DNA of 64,000 nt from JAHDFB01 sp965658745 (GCA_965658745.1 CBFHTK010000009.1:81624-145623), one strand, 5' to 3'; shown: positions 26,263 through 35,002, counted from the first letter of the stretch. Made by a program: numbers and translations. Notes: a model not told the origin generated them from the letters alone.

Positions 26263-26293
26263 ATGTCCTCGAGGCTTTAGTCTCGTCCCTTCG
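26263..26293 (+). repeat. repeat A, copy 1
   Basis: 31 bases, one mismatch to copy 2. It contains the stem GAGGC-TTTA-GTCTC, imperfect here but perfect in copy 2. Downstream is GACCCTGAAGGGTC, a second small hairpin at 26310-26323. Confidence 0.85.
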
Positions 26294-26357
26294 ATACGGA
26301 TGGGTTACGACCCTGAAGGGTCGATGACGTGGGCATTGTCGATCTGAGATTACATTA

Positions 26358-26465
26358 TATTTCATCGTTAGTAAAAGTGTCACTCCTACGGAGTTCAATA
26401 GCCTCTTGGCTAGGCTAGGATTATACTACAAAGGTGTCGCTCCTACGGAGCTTTAAAAAGTCGTA
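26358..26465 (+). repeat. repeat B, copy 1
   Basis: About 108 bases matching copy 2 with few changes. It contains two palindromes, ACTCCTACGGAGT (26382-26394) and GCTCCTACGGAGC (26439-26451), 44 bases apart. Weak similarity to copy 2 continues to about 26490, where the frame VADTFLEEQ resembles the VKERFMEEEQ at the start of the sigma gene. Confidence 0.85.
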
Positions 26466-26537
26466 GCAGATACGTTTCTAGAAGAGCAGTAATCTAATCT
26501 TCCTTCAATATCCATAACTGTTTTAACATACGCCCCC

Positions 26538-26568
26538 ATGTCCTCGAGGCTTTAGCCTCGTCCCTTCG
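26538..26568 (+). repeat. repeat A, copy 2
   Basis: 31 bases, 30 identical to copy 1, with the perfect hairpin CGAGGC-TTTA-GCCTCG. A shared GGGTCGATGA follows in both copies at different distances. Confidence 0.85.
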
Positions 26569-26775
26569 TAGCGGTTTGCCACGGCATTGTAGGGTCGATG
26601 AAGCACTAGTGTGTAAAGTTTGTAGGTAAGAACAACGAGCGATTGCTAGTTTGAGATTAGGCTCCAAAAGGAGGGAATAATCAGACTCCCAAATCAATTC
26701 AAAACTTTTTTATAACAAGTATATCATTCCAGAATGTTCCTGGCCTTGGTCCGAAGCCGTGAAGAATCAACGAGA

Positions 26776-26818
26776 TTTTTTCGAAAGGAGCGAACGAAGT
26801 TTTCGCGGTTCGAAAAAA
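26776..26818. repeat. inverted repeat TTTTTTCGAA/TTCGAAAAAA
   Basis: Perfect ten-base arms at 26776-26785 and 26809-26818 enclose 23 bases. It could fold as a bidirectional terminator or be part of a dispersed element. Confidence 0.7.
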
Positions 26819-26861
26819 TGCAGTTGATTTAGGCGTAGCCGTCCTCAGCCTTGATTTTTGT

Positions 26862-26887
26862 GTGACTTTTTATCAAGAAAAAGTCAC
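26862..26887. repeat. inverted repeat GTGACTTTTT/AAAAAGTCAC
   Basis: Perfect ten-base arms (26862-26871, 26878-26887) with loop ATCAAG. Similar actttttatcaagaaaaagt hairpins are, as I recall, common dispersed elements in Bacteroidota genomes. Confidence 0.7.
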
Positions 26888-26968
26888 AAAAGACATAATA
26901 CTCACTCAAATACCAAACACAGAGCTCCCAGCAATTGATAATCTTTACGTGTGTTTGAGTTCAAGTGA

Positions 26969-27078
26969 AATATTCATCTTCGTCGTTTACAAAGGTGTCA
27001 CTCCTACGGAGTTCAATAGCTTATTGGCTAGGATTATACTACAAAGGTTTCGCTCCTACGGAGCTTCAAAAAGTCGTA
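26969..27078 (+). repeat. repeat B, copy 2, abutting the sigma-factor gene
   Basis: Matches copy 1 except for a five-base indel and a few substitutions. Palindromes ACTCCTACGGAGT (27000-27012) and GCTCCTACGGAGC (27052-27064) are kept. The unit ends with AAAAAGTCGTA just before the sigma-factor start, and the frame through it joins the sigma frame. Confidence 0.85.
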
Positions 27079-27090
27079 AAAGAAAGGTTC

Positions 27091-27825
27091 ATGGAAGAAG
27101 AGCAGAAAGCCCTTGAAGATTTAACAACAGCTAATCTGAGGTTTGTAGTATCGGTCGCAAAAAATTACCAAAATCAAGGTTTATCATTGAGCGACCTCAT
27201 TAATGAAGGGAACGTTGGTTTGATTAAGGCCGCAAGACGATTTGATGAAACTCGGGGTTTTAAGTTTATTTCCTATGCAGTTTGGTGGATAAGGCAATCA
27301 ATTCTACAAGCTATTGTAGAATATAGTCGAATGGTCCGTTTACCATTGAACAAGGTCAGTAATTATAACAAGGTCAATGAAGCATACATCACTTTTGTCC
27401 AACAAAACGAACGAGAGCCTTGCCATCAGGAACTGAGTGAGATTATGGGGATTCCAGAAAATGAGATATCCTCCATGTTGAACAATACGACCAGACTTAT
27501 TTCAGTAGATGCACCTCTAGGAGGTGACGAGGGTAATTCCACAATGCTCGACCTTATTCAAGAGATGGATGGCGATGCACCAGATGAAGATTTGATGAAG
27601 AAAAGTCTAATTCAAGAAGTCAAATTTGGCTTAAAACGACTTTCCCCGCGAGAAATTGAGATTCTCAGTGATTATTACGGACTTTCTGGCAATAATCCAC
27701 AGACTCTCGAAGAAATAGGTAATAAACACGGCTTAACTCGTGAGCGAGTTCGCCAGATACGGGACCGGTCACTTAGGAGATTGCAAAAATCTTCGAATCA
27801 CAAGCAGATGCGCTCCTATTTGTAG
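27091..27825 (+). CDS. sigma-70 family factor lacking regions 1.1/1.2
   Basis: The ATG at 27091 gives 244 residues, with AGAAAGG just upstream. Regions 2-4 are present: ANLRFVVSVAKNYQNQG (2.1), DLINEGNVGLIKAARRFDETRGFKFISYAVWWIRQSI (2.2-2.4), VRLPLNKV (3.0) and LTRERVRQIRDRSLRRLQ (4.2). Bacteroidota RpoD proteins have about 55-60 residues before ANLRFVV, including region 1.2 (SLxKYLxEIGK); here they are absent. The longer frame from 26965 fills that space with repeat B translation (SLLRSSIAYWLGLYYKGF), not sigma sequence. It is thus a 5'-truncated RpoD-like paralog, possibly still working as an alternative sigma factor, or a decaying gene. The core shows no stops or frameshifts. Confidence 0.75.
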   Translation: MEEEQKALEDLTTANLRFVVSVAKNYQNQGLSLSDLINEGNVGLIKAARRFDETRGFKFISYAVWWIRQSILQAIVEYSRMVRLPLNKVSNYNKVNEAYITFVQQNEREPCHQELSEIMGIPENEISSMLNNTTRLISVDAPLGGDEGNSTMLDLIQEMDGDAPDEDLMKKSLIQEVKFGLKRLSPREIEILSDYYGLSGNNPQTLEEIGNKHGLTRERVRQIRDRSLRRLQKSSNHKQMRSYL

Positions 27826-27939
27826 AGTCGTTTGCTAACTTTGTCCAATAATGCCTAACAAAGACTTAGCAATCAATCGAATATTATTAATTTTGACTCC
27901 AATGCAGTAAACACCAAACAGTAGGTTTACACAATTCAT

Positions 27940-28566
27940 ATGCTCAAAATACTAGATTATATATTTCCTGGCAAAGCGCGTCTCAAGCGTGAAATGGAAG
28001 AGCTTCGGAAAGAGGTGAAGCCGCTCTCTGAGCATCTGATTCCGTGGGAAGGAGAAGAACTAGAGTTGATGTCCTTGATCCACGCAGAACGAAAAGTTAA
28101 ATCCGCATTTGAAAGTAGTGTGACTGGTATCATCTGTTCGATTTATCATGAGCATATGATTGCCTATCAATGGAAGAAGCTTAAGGGATTGGGTGGTGAC
28201 GTTCAGATAATTGTTGCCAATACGGCTAAGTATCGATATGAGTATGTTATTAAAGGAGGAAAAACTTCCTTTTATGTAGACGATAAATTTCTTGGAGAAT
28301 TAAGAAAAGACAATAAGCTTTACCTTTCCAAGAATCGAGTTTTAGGTAGTATAGAGCAAAAAACAAACAGTGAATGGTGGCCTATATTCTTTGACCAACA
28401 ACTAGTTGGCTCGTTAGTAAATATTCAAAAAGCACGAGAAGTGAATCCACGAGCTTTTCAACTTCAGCGCGGTATTACAAGTGATGGAGAGCTTGTTTTT
28501 CTCTCTTTTGCGATCTTTAAGATAATTGATACTACACGTCGAATGAAGAAATTACCATTCCGCTAA
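27940..28566 (+). CDS. conserved-looking protein of unknown function
   Basis: I do not recognise this 208-residue protein. It has no signal peptide or membrane helix. The N-terminus is amphipathic and charged (KRLKREMEELRKEV-type helix, residues 12-30). From about residue 60 it becomes beta-rich, with a repeated theme of short strands and turns: YRYEYVIKGGKTSFYVDDKFLGELRKDNKLYL, then GSIEQKTNSEWWPIFFDQQLVGSLV. It may be a phospholipid-scramblase-like or LURP1-like barrel, but I have no motif proof. A KLPFR ending and normal codon use suggest an intact gene. It is followed 52 bases later by the NUDIX-like gene in the same direction, so the two may be co-transcribed. Confidence 0.6.
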   Translation: MLKILDYIFPGKARLKREMEELRKEVKPLSEHLIPWEGEELELMSLIHAERKVKSAFESSVTGIICSIYHEHMIAYQWKKLKGLGGDVQIIVANTAKYRYEYVIKGGKTSFYVDDKFLGELRKDNKLYLSKNRVLGSIEQKTNSEWWPIFFDQQLVGSLVNIQKAREVNPRAFQLQRGITSDGELVFLSFAIFKIIDTTRRMKKLPFR

Positions 28567-28618
28567 GAAAAAATGTGTAGTTTTATCAACCTATTGAACT
28601 AACTATTGTTAAGACAGC

Positions 28619-29074
28619 ATGCAAGATCTAGATGTATTTGACCAATTACGCGTATTAATCTATCGGTATCACGAGAAAGGCTTAGAGATTTTCTTGGTTG
28701 ATCCCAAATTAGCAGAAGATAAATCTGTTTGGAAACTTCCTCAAGGTGAACTAGAAAATCGCAAGTTCAATGGGCTTACGAAGATCACTTCTGATGATTA
28801 CATCCAATTGGAGCCAATTACAGAAAAAGACAGCACAGTACATCACACTATCGCGGTAGAGGGAGACTGGCATGATATTCCTTCAATTCGAGGAATGATC
28901 AAACATGATCTCAAAAGAGTTTCCAACAAGATCAAGCATGTCTTACCTGATCTTGAAAAAGGTACTTTCGTTGCCGCTAAAGACATTTTCAAGAAAGTCT
29001 TGCCCAATGAATATCAGGCGATTAAGGAACTCAAAGAAATTCTAATCGATAGGAATTCAGTACAGAATATCTAG
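28619..29074 (+). CDS. NUDIX-fold-like protein without a NUDIX box
   Basis: 151 residues. The opening VLIYRYHEKGLEIFLVDP followed by WKLPQGELE looks like the first strands of a NUDIX hydrolase, ending in the PxGxxE element that normally leads into the catalytic box. The expected Gx5Ex7REUxEExGU box is missing, however; the next 40 residues (ITSDDYIQLEPITEKDST) have no such glutamate pattern. A helical tail follows (RGMIKHDLKRVSNKIKHVL). It could be a non-catalytic, ligand-binding relative or an unrelated protein. It follows the 208-residue unknown gene on the same strand. Confidence 0.5.
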   Translation: MQDLDVFDQLRVLIYRYHEKGLEIFLVDPKLAEDKSVWKLPQGELENRKFNGLTKITSDDYIQLEPITEKDSTVHHTIAVEGDWHDIPSIRGMIKHDLKRVSNKIKHVLPDLEKGTFVAAKDIFKKVLPNEYQAIKELKEILIDRNSVQNI

Positions 29075-29110
29075 TAATTTTTTAGCAATTCAAGTTCCTC
29101 AATCCAATCC

Positions 29111-29917
29111 CTACTTGCAGGGAATCGTATCAAGGATATGACTGATAGCCTTCAACCGAGCATCGTATTTATTGTTGGCATCGATAACAACCCACGGTGA
29201 GGTCTTAGTATCCGTTTTCTTGCACATCTTTGTTTTATAACTACTGTACTCACTCCATAGCTCTTGTGCTTTCATATCGACCACAAGATCGTATTTTTTC
29301 GAATGTTGATGAATATTTTGTTGGTCATAGGGAATTACTTCATCAGCACCGAGGCCCTTCACAAGATCAGCGTTTTCCTTGGAACAAACGGCGGTTACTG
29401 TAGCGCCATAGATTTTTGCTATTTGAACTGCAAAATGCCCAACACCTCCTGATCCACCGTTAATCAAAACGCTTTCCCCACCTTATATTTGACCTTGCGT
29501 TACTATTTCTTGATACGCTGTAACACCTGCCAGTGGTAATCCAGCCATTTCCTGAAAAGTAGTTCCTTCAGGCATTTTAGCACAAACCTTATGGTTTACT
29601 GCAAGATATTCGGCGAAAGCATCTTTGGATGCCTCTCCAAATACACTGTCTCCTTTTTTTAAATTGTCTACTTCGGATCCAGTTTTTTCAACGATCCCAG
29701 CGAAATCGGCACCTAGGATTTTGTCTTTTGGTTTGAAAAGTCCAAATGCAAAACGGGCAAGAAATGGTGTTCCTCTTAGAATATGCCAATCTGCGGCATT
29801 GGCAGAATTTGCCATCACTTTCACTAGTATTTGATCTTTCTCTATGTTCGGTTTTTCAACTTCTTCTAGTTTGAGAACTTCAGGACTTCCTTAATTTGTT
29901 TTGGTGAAAGCTTTCAT
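29111..29917 (-). pseudogene. chimeric pseudogene: MDR quinone oxidoreductase fused to the 3' end of PPK2
   Basis: From the ATG at 29917 the frame reads MKAFTKTN, a TAA (29893-29891), then GSPEVLKLEEVEKP and a typical zinc-less MDR/quinone oxidoreductase body (ILGADFAGIVEKTG, GLPLAGVTAYQ), a second in-frame TAA (29485-29483), then GGESVLINGGSGGVGHFAVQIAK, the cofactor site. At about 29278 (after KKYDLVVD) the sequence stops being MDR and becomes LWSEYSSYKTKMCKKTDT, TSPWVVIDANNKYDARLKAI, which is the C-terminus of a polyphosphate kinase 2. The parts are in one frame. An internal deletion must have joined two minus-strand genes. With two stops the product cannot be made from the normal start. 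Confidence 0.8.
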
Positions 29918-30089
29918 TTGAGCTGATTTTGTTTTGTCTTGATCTATGTTGCAAAAGACTAAAGAATTTATTTCACGTCACCTTGCAAGGACGTTAAGTC
30001 AGCCCTCAGAGTTTCAAGAAATTGACATTTGTCATTTAGTAATGTCTTAAACTATCTGGACAGATTTAGGAATCTTGGATCTGGTATCT

Positions 30090-31169
30090 TTAGTCTTTAA
30101 CAAAACCGGGCCATCTTCGCATATAAGTAACGAATTTTGGGCTCAAGCCCTCACTGGACAAGTATTCTTCTGTAACAGGAGTTTCGACTGGTTTGAAGTT
30201 TGGATCTTCCATTACTCTTTTTGGAAAATCGTGGTGAAGGATCGCTGAACGACCTATTGAAACGAAATCAACACCTGCTTCTGAAATCTTATTCACATCT
30301 TCAGCTGATCTTATCTTTCCTGCTACTGTAAGACGGACATGATTCAGATTCAGAGAAGTGAAGTGTTCCAACAAAGTGAGATCTTGATATTTGGTATCAT
30401 CTGATTTCTTGAAACAATCCCAGAGCGAAACATCCAGAAAATCGATAGAATGATCGTCTATAAGTTCTTGGCAGACAGTCTTCACCTCTTCGATGTCCAT
30501 TCCAAATTTCTCAGGAGACATTCGCACACCAAGCAAAAAGTCTTCTCCACATTGCTCACGAATACCGTCTACAATTTCAAAGATGATTCTAGCTCTATTT
30601 GCTAATGAACCTCCATATTGATCAGTCCTTTTGTTGATTTCAGAGCTCAAAAATTGCGTCAGAATATAACCGTGTGCACCATGCACCTCAACTCCGTCAT
30701 ATCCACATTTTTGAGCACGAACAGCGGCTGCTATGAAGTCATTGCGAAGTTGGATAACTTCTTCTAGGCTCAATGCTCTCGAGCCAGTTTTCTCGTTGTC
30801 AGATGGACACAGTGGTCTTCCTCCTACTAATTCTGCAGGGGAACGCATACCTGCGTGATGTAGTTGAATAAGCGCCAGACTTCCCTCCTCTTTAATCTTT
30901 TTAGCTAATCGATTATGTCCCTCGCTCAACCGATCTGAAAAAATACCAAGTTGACCAGGGAATCCTTTTCCTACTTCCTGGACATGCGATGCACAAGTCA
31001 TTACAATTCCGAATTGTCCTTCAGCTCTTTTAGTTAGCCATTTGAATTCCTCGTTTGAAAGCTCTCCATTCTCATGGCTCTGAGTGTTCGTCATGGGAGC
31101 CAACATAAACCTATTCTTCGCAGTAAGTCCGCAGTTGAATTCTAATGCTGTACTAGGATCTATTGGCAT
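30090..31169 (-). CDS. NADH:flavin oxidoreductase, old yellow enzyme family
   Basis: 359 residues, a full TIM-barrel FMN enzyme. It opens with the family pattern LTAKNRFMLAPMTNTQSHENG. It has IQLHHAGMRS, VEVHGAHGYILTQFLSSEINKRTDQYGGSLANRARIIFEIVDGIR, and the phosphate-binding end VAGKIRSAEDVNKISEAGVDFVSIGRSAI. The HGAHGYL-type motif with the NxRxDxYGGS signature separates OYE/2,4-dienoyl-CoA-like reductases from other barrels. It would reduce activated C=C bonds of small molecules; the substrate is not readable. A UPF0158-like gene ends 36 bases upstream and may be in the same operon. Confidence 0.9.
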   Translation of the reverse strand: MPIDPSTALEFNCGLTAKNRFMLAPMTNTQSHENGELSNEEFKWLTKRAEGQFGIVMTCASHVQEVGKGFPGQLGIFSDRLSEGHNRLAKKIKEEGSLALIQLHHAGMRSPAELVGGRPLCPSDNEKTGSRALSLEEVIQLRNDFIAAAVRAQKCGYDGVEVHGAHGYILTQFLSSEINKRTDQYGGSLANRARIIFEIVDGIREQCGEDFLLGVRMSPEKFGMDIEEVKTVCQELIDDHSIDFLDVSLWDCFKKSDDTKYQDLTLLEHFTSLNLNHVRLTVAGKIRSAEDVNKISEAGVDFVSIGRSAILHHDFPKRVMEDPNFKPVETPVTEEYLSSEGLSPKFVTYMRRWPGFVKD

Positions 31170-31205
31170 AGTAGCTTGTATTTATTTCTTGATATTATGT
31201 GTTCC

Positions 31206-31631
31206 TTAGTAATTATAGGCATCAATAATGATATTTGAAACCCATCGTTGTTGTTCGACAAAATTAAAGCGGTTCCAGTGGATATTTAATACCATATCAC
31301 TTTCCACTACTTGGAGAAAATTACGAACAGGGTTTCCTCTATTCAGTGCATTGGAGAGTTGTTTTCGAATAGATTTATCTGGCACATCGTCTAGAAAATC
31401 CTGCATAATGACTAATTGATCTTCAGTTGTAGGTTGGTCTATCCTTATGTAGCTTTCGATCTTCTTCTCAATTTGTGCTATTAACTTGTTCTGCTTTTCT
31501 AATTCAACAGGATCTTCAAGCTTATTGTCAATCACAGTAATTTCGGCAGAAAATCTATGGAGAAAACAAGTGTTGCCTTCATTGATTGCGTTAACGATTT
31601 CTTTTATTGCAGCGGGTTGTAATTTTGACAT
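31206..31631 (-). CDS. UPF0158-like protein
   Basis: 141 residues, soluble and helical. The central pattern, an acidic/Glu-rich helix, then YIRIDQPTTEDQLVIMQDFLDDVPDKSIRKQLSNALNRGNPVRNFLQVV followed by HWNRFNFVEQQRWVSN, matches the order seen in UPF0158 proteins (F-(I/L)xxV.D..L...L..AL..(R/G)-x-P-x-R-x-F followed by a Trp-rich end). The function of that family is unknown. It lies directly upstream of the OYE gene, 36 bases apart. Confidence 0.6.
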   Translation of the reverse strand: MSKLQPAAIKEIVNAINEGNTCFLHRFSAEITVIDNKLEDPVELEKQNKLIAQIEKKIESYIRIDQPTTEDQLVIMQDFLDDVPDKSIRKQLSNALNRGNPVRNFLQVVESDMVLNIHWNRFNFVEQQRWVSNIIIDAYNY

Positions 31632-31778
31632 TCAGTTGTTTTAGAAGGTAGCAAGTTTTTTCGGTCAGTGGTTTCTTATAGAAATACAATGATAACCATT
31701 TAATGTTCGAAAAGCATATGCTATCGATTGGTAGCGTTTGGGATTGCCTCTATCTAATGACGAAAGTTCAATTCTTAG

Positions 31779-33320
31779 TTATTTCATTCGATATGGCTTA
31801 AGTTCATCAAAAAAGAAATCATCATTTGGCACATCAAAGTCGAAACCAAGTACATTGAGGTTATTATCCGTATTAATTTTTATTGTTCCAAAACCAAACC
31901 ACGCCTGAGGATGATTCCAGTGAATTTCCCAAACGTCATGATGCCAGTGCGTGAGTTTGGCTGACAGAAGTGGTGAATTTTCAAAATCCAAACTCATTTC
32001 ATCATTTTGCTCAGAAATAGTGATTTTACCAACCAAGTCAGATTTATATTCTCCCACTACTTTATCAAGTTGGACTGATGGTTTTGTATCTAATTCTCTT
32101 TTGGATTTTCTATCTGCAATTCGCGTGTCAGCTTTAGCGCGTCGATTGGAGCTATTTAGATATAGCTTTGACCAATCTTTTGACTTTACGCCCAAGAATT
32201 TGTCGAGACCATAGTAAGTTGCTGCCATTATTGGACTTCTGACACCGTTAGTGAGGACCACAATTCCTAGATTTTCGTCAGGTATTAATGTAACGGCAGT
32301 GATCATGCCATCGTATCCACCAGTATGTCCGACTTTCAATCTACCATGGTAGTCGCTCAATCCCCATCCTAATCCATAACCATTGAAATGTCTGTTGGAA
32401 CTGCTTGGAGAAGTATGGTTCACAACGAAGTTGTTATGAGGTGTCCACACGAGATTTCTTGTTTGTGCAGTTAATAAAGTATCTCCTTGGTGAATTCCAT
32501 GATTTAGATTAAAAATCATCCATTTGGAAAGATCTTCAATGCTAGAAATTAGACCTCCAGTTGAAGCTACATTCTCCCAATCGACCCAAGGAATTGCATA
32601 GTTCGAATCGTCCTTTCTAGCATGTGGACTTGCATAATTACCCATCTTTTCGAGGTCTTTGAGTTGATAGATTGTTCTACTCATACCAAGTGGATCCAAA
32701 ATACGCTCCTGAACATTTTGTCCCCAGGTTTTACCGGTAACAGTTTTAATCAATTCACCTGCTGTGATGTACATCAGATTAGAATATCCATATCCTGCTC
32801 GGAATTCAAAAGCTTGAGGCACATACTGAATACGTTCGATTATTTCTCTGGATGATAACTCAGACTTGTACCATATGTTGTCACCGCTAAAAGTGCCTAG
32901 ACCAACGCGATGACTCAGCATGTCACGAATCGTCACATGTTCACTTACCCAATCATCGTACATCGCAAAATAGGGTAGGTGTTTCTTTACTTTATCATCC
33001 CATTGTAATTTGCCTTCTTGAACCAGCATGCCAATGATAGCTGAAGTAAATGCCTTGGAGTTTGATGCAATTGCATATAAACTTTGCTCATTAGGTTTTT
33101 GATCGTTCCCTACTTCTAAGACTCCATAGTTTCCCGTAAAAACCAACTCACCGTCTTTTACGATACCGATGGATGCGCTAGGAATATCCCACTCCTTGAC
33201 CATTTTTGCATAGTATTTGTCAAGTTCTTTGAGATTGACTTTCTTCTTAGATTGGGCTTGGAGCCCACAAGAAAAGAGTAAAGTGATAACTAATATGTAT
33301 AGAAATGTTTCTTTTTTCAT
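31779..33320 (-). CDS. secreted serine beta-lactamase-like hydrolase
   Basis: 513 residues with a signal peptide ending CGLQAQ (a nearby Cys could also be lipidated). The beta-lactamase/PBP4 family core spans about 30-380: S86-N-S-K89 is the SxxK nucleophile motif, a YSN in GYGYSNL is the second motif, and HTGGYDG the third (KTG-like). The last ~110 residues resemble the DUF3471 beta domain that often follows such hydrolases, from VVGEYKSDLVGKITIS onward. These act on peptides, esters or peptidoglycan; true beta-lactamase activity is unlikely to be the main role. No operon partner. Confidence 0.88.
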   Translation of the reverse strand: MKKETFLYILVITLLFSCGLQAQSKKKVNLKELDKYYAKMVKEWDIPSASIGIVKDGELVFTGNYGVLEVGNDQKPNEQSLYAIASNSKAFTSAIIGMLVQEGKLQWDDKVKKHLPYFAMYDDWVSEHVTIRDMLSHRVGLGTFSGDNIWYKSELSSREIIERIQYVPQAFEFRAGYGYSNLMYITAGELIKTVTGKTWGQNVQERILDPLGMSRTIYQLKDLEKMGNYASPHARKDDSNYAIPWVDWENVASTGGLISSIEDLSKWMIFNLNHGIHQGDTLLTAQTRNLVWTPHNNFVVNHTSPSSSNRHFNGYGLGWGLSDYHGRLKVGHTGGYDGMITAVTLIPDENLGIVVLTNGVRSPIMAATYYGLDKFLGVKSKDWSKLYLNSSNRRAKADTRIADRKSKRELDTKPSVQLDKVVGEYKSDLVGKITISEQNDEMSLDFENSPLLSAKLTHWHHDVWEIHWNHPQAWFGFGTIKINTDNNLNVLGFDFDVPNDDFFFDELKPYRMK

Positions 33321-33446
33321 AATGATGTTTGAAGGCGGTACAATTGACCGAAAAATAAGATATTATGATGAGCTAGTGCTTATAGTTTAGCTATTAGTCA
33401 TGCAGAATTCAAATTGAGGGACAATAGATAGTCATTCTTTTGTCAC

Positions 33447-33842
33447 CTATTTTTCCTGCACCAATTGTATGTAATTGCCACAAGTATCGTCAAATATAGC
33501 TGCTATGACAGTTCCCATGTCTTTTGGTTCCATGCTGAATTTTACCCCTTGTTTTTGTAGTCTTTCAAAATCCGCTTTTATATCATCGACATAGAATTGT
33601 GTCCACGGAATACCAGATTTAAATAATTCCTCTTGAAAAACTTTTGAGGGTTCAAAATGCAGAGGTGCTGGCTCAAGCAATAATTCGGGACCTTCAGGAT
33701 CATCTTTTGATAAAAGAGTGAGCCATCGATTCCCACCTCCTAGAGGAATGTCTTTGTTTATTACGAACCCCAGTACATCTGTATAGAAGTCTAAGGCTTT
33801 TTGTTGGTCTCTAACTGGTATGCTTAGAATCTTAATTTTCAT
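33447..33842 (-). CDS. glyoxalase/VOC family protein
   Basis: I take the ATG at 33842 (131 residues, MKIKILSIPVRDQQKALDFY) because that is where the fold starts; the open frame runs further upstream without family sequence. Two beta-alpha-beta-beta-beta modules are visible, the first with DFYTDVLGFVINKDIPLGGGNRWLTLL and the second with TQFYVDDIKADFERLQKQGVKF and CGNYIQLVQE. The final Glu is a usual metal ligand. Such proteins include glyoxalases, dioxygenases and antibiotic-resistance proteins, often of unknown specificity. Single gene. Confidence 0.85.
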   Translation of the reverse strand: MKIKILSIPVRDQQKALDFYTDVLGFVINKDIPLGGGNRWLTLLSKDDPEGPELLLEPAPLHFEPSKVFQEELFKSGIPWTQFYVDDIKADFERLQKQGVKFSMEPKDMGTVIAAIFDDTCGNYIQLVQEK

Positions 33843-33999
33843 AATAGTAGGTGCTGTTTTCCTTAAATATACTGTATTCTGCTCAGAGTCCTCAAAGGCA
33901 TAGTATTTGGTTGTTAATTCGAATGCATTCTGCAAACTTCGAAGAAAGGTCGTGAGGGAATCTTCTAGTCTCAATATTTTTTAAGCGAGTTTTCATGCT

Positions 34000-34545
34000 T
34001 TATGCCAATTTACCTTGATCTCTTTGCCATAACATGTATAGAAGGTCATATACTTTGTCCCCATCCTTAACATTTTCGAAAGTAATATGTACTCTAGGTT
34101 CTGTATCAACTAAACTTATTTTCCTAAGATTGTATCTCGTTTTAGTTCCGAAGTGAATGGTTGAAATTTTCATGTTATTGTAGTTGACGCAGTTTATTGC
34201 AGTGATGTCACTAAATGGGATGGTCACAATTCGGCTGTACAAGATTCCTATTTCGAATTGGATTCTATTTGAAAATATGGAGTATTTCATTCCGACAGAC
34301 AGTAATACTGCGACAATATATGGAATTGATACTAATAGTGCAAAAATCCATGTGTACGCTCCAATGATGAAGTGGTAAAGCATGGCAGCTGCGACAATTT
34401 GAAATAAAAGATTGACTTTATTATGCCACGCGAATGCTCGTTGTTGCCAGATAGGCCTATTGATATTGGACTCCAGTAAGTTATTTAACTTTTGGTGATC
34501 GATGGGTATCTTATTCTTGGCGTATAAACTCTCTTTTTCCAACAT
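34000..34545 (-). CDS. bacterial PH-domain membrane protein
   Basis: 181 residues. A soluble N-terminus is followed by a hairpin of two membrane helices (about residues 45-62 and 64-85), then a beta-rich half with KYSIFSNRIQFEIGILYSRIVTIPFSDITAI, the hallmark of bPH2/DUF304-type domains, and ends with a helix (KVYDLLYMLWQRDQGK). Function in this family is mostly unknown; a membrane-shape or stress role is suggested in some species. The neighbours do not help. Confidence 0.7.
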   Translation of the reverse strand: MLEKESLYAKNKIPIDHQKLNNLLESNINRPIWQQRAFAWHNKVNLLFQIVAAAMLYHFIIGAYTWIFALLVSIPYIVAVLLSVGMKYSIFSNRIQFEIGILYSRIVTIPFSDITAINCVNYNNMKISTIHFGTKTRYNLRKISLVDTEPRVHITFENVKDGDKVYDLLYMLWQRDQGKLA

Positions 34546-35002
34546 AAGCTCTTTCCTGTCAAATTCAAAATAGGAATTAATGCATTAAAGTGCCAATGGA
34601 CTTTTGAATACGCGTAATTGTGTTTGTATTTGTTTTTTTAGCAAGTACTCAATTTAAATGGAAACAAATTCATACACTTATAGATTTAGCCTCTGCTGTA
34701 CAACAACGGATCTTTTTCATCTCAGTTGTAATGACCTGATCGTTGTATTTCCGAACGAAATGACATAGAAAACGATTTTTAAGTTGTGTTGGCTTCCGAG
34801 ATCATCATTCATAGTATCTGTATTTTCGGTTAAGGATATGCATACAGACTGAGGGATAGTTCATATTTATCGATAGTATTATACCAGTTTTTTTAATCAT
34901 TAATTAGGCTTTTTTATGTCGTCACTTTCTGTGATCAAAGGCATATACCATCTAGACACGTTTTGAAAGAGTTACATATGGTACAACAGTAGTGCTATTC
35001 GT
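34546..35002. other. intergenic stretch, no gene seen
   Basis: About 450 AT-rich bases without an open frame of note or a clear hairpin. It adjoins the degraded frame at 35003-35359. Confidence 0.5.

Larger units (their letters stand above)
26228..27090. repeat. repeat-rich intergenic mosaic
   Basis: This 860-base stretch holds no normal gene but at least two families of direct repeats (units A and B, listed separately) and two long inverted repeats. Apparent open frames such as the one at 26862-27116 are translations of the repeats. The mosaic ends at the start of the sigma-factor core. Confidence 0.75.

Noticed and set aside
26862..27116. 84-codon frame reading through the repeat mosaic
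   Set aside because: Its translation follows repeat B and a hairpin and shares no similarity with any gene, so I treat it as repeat translation.
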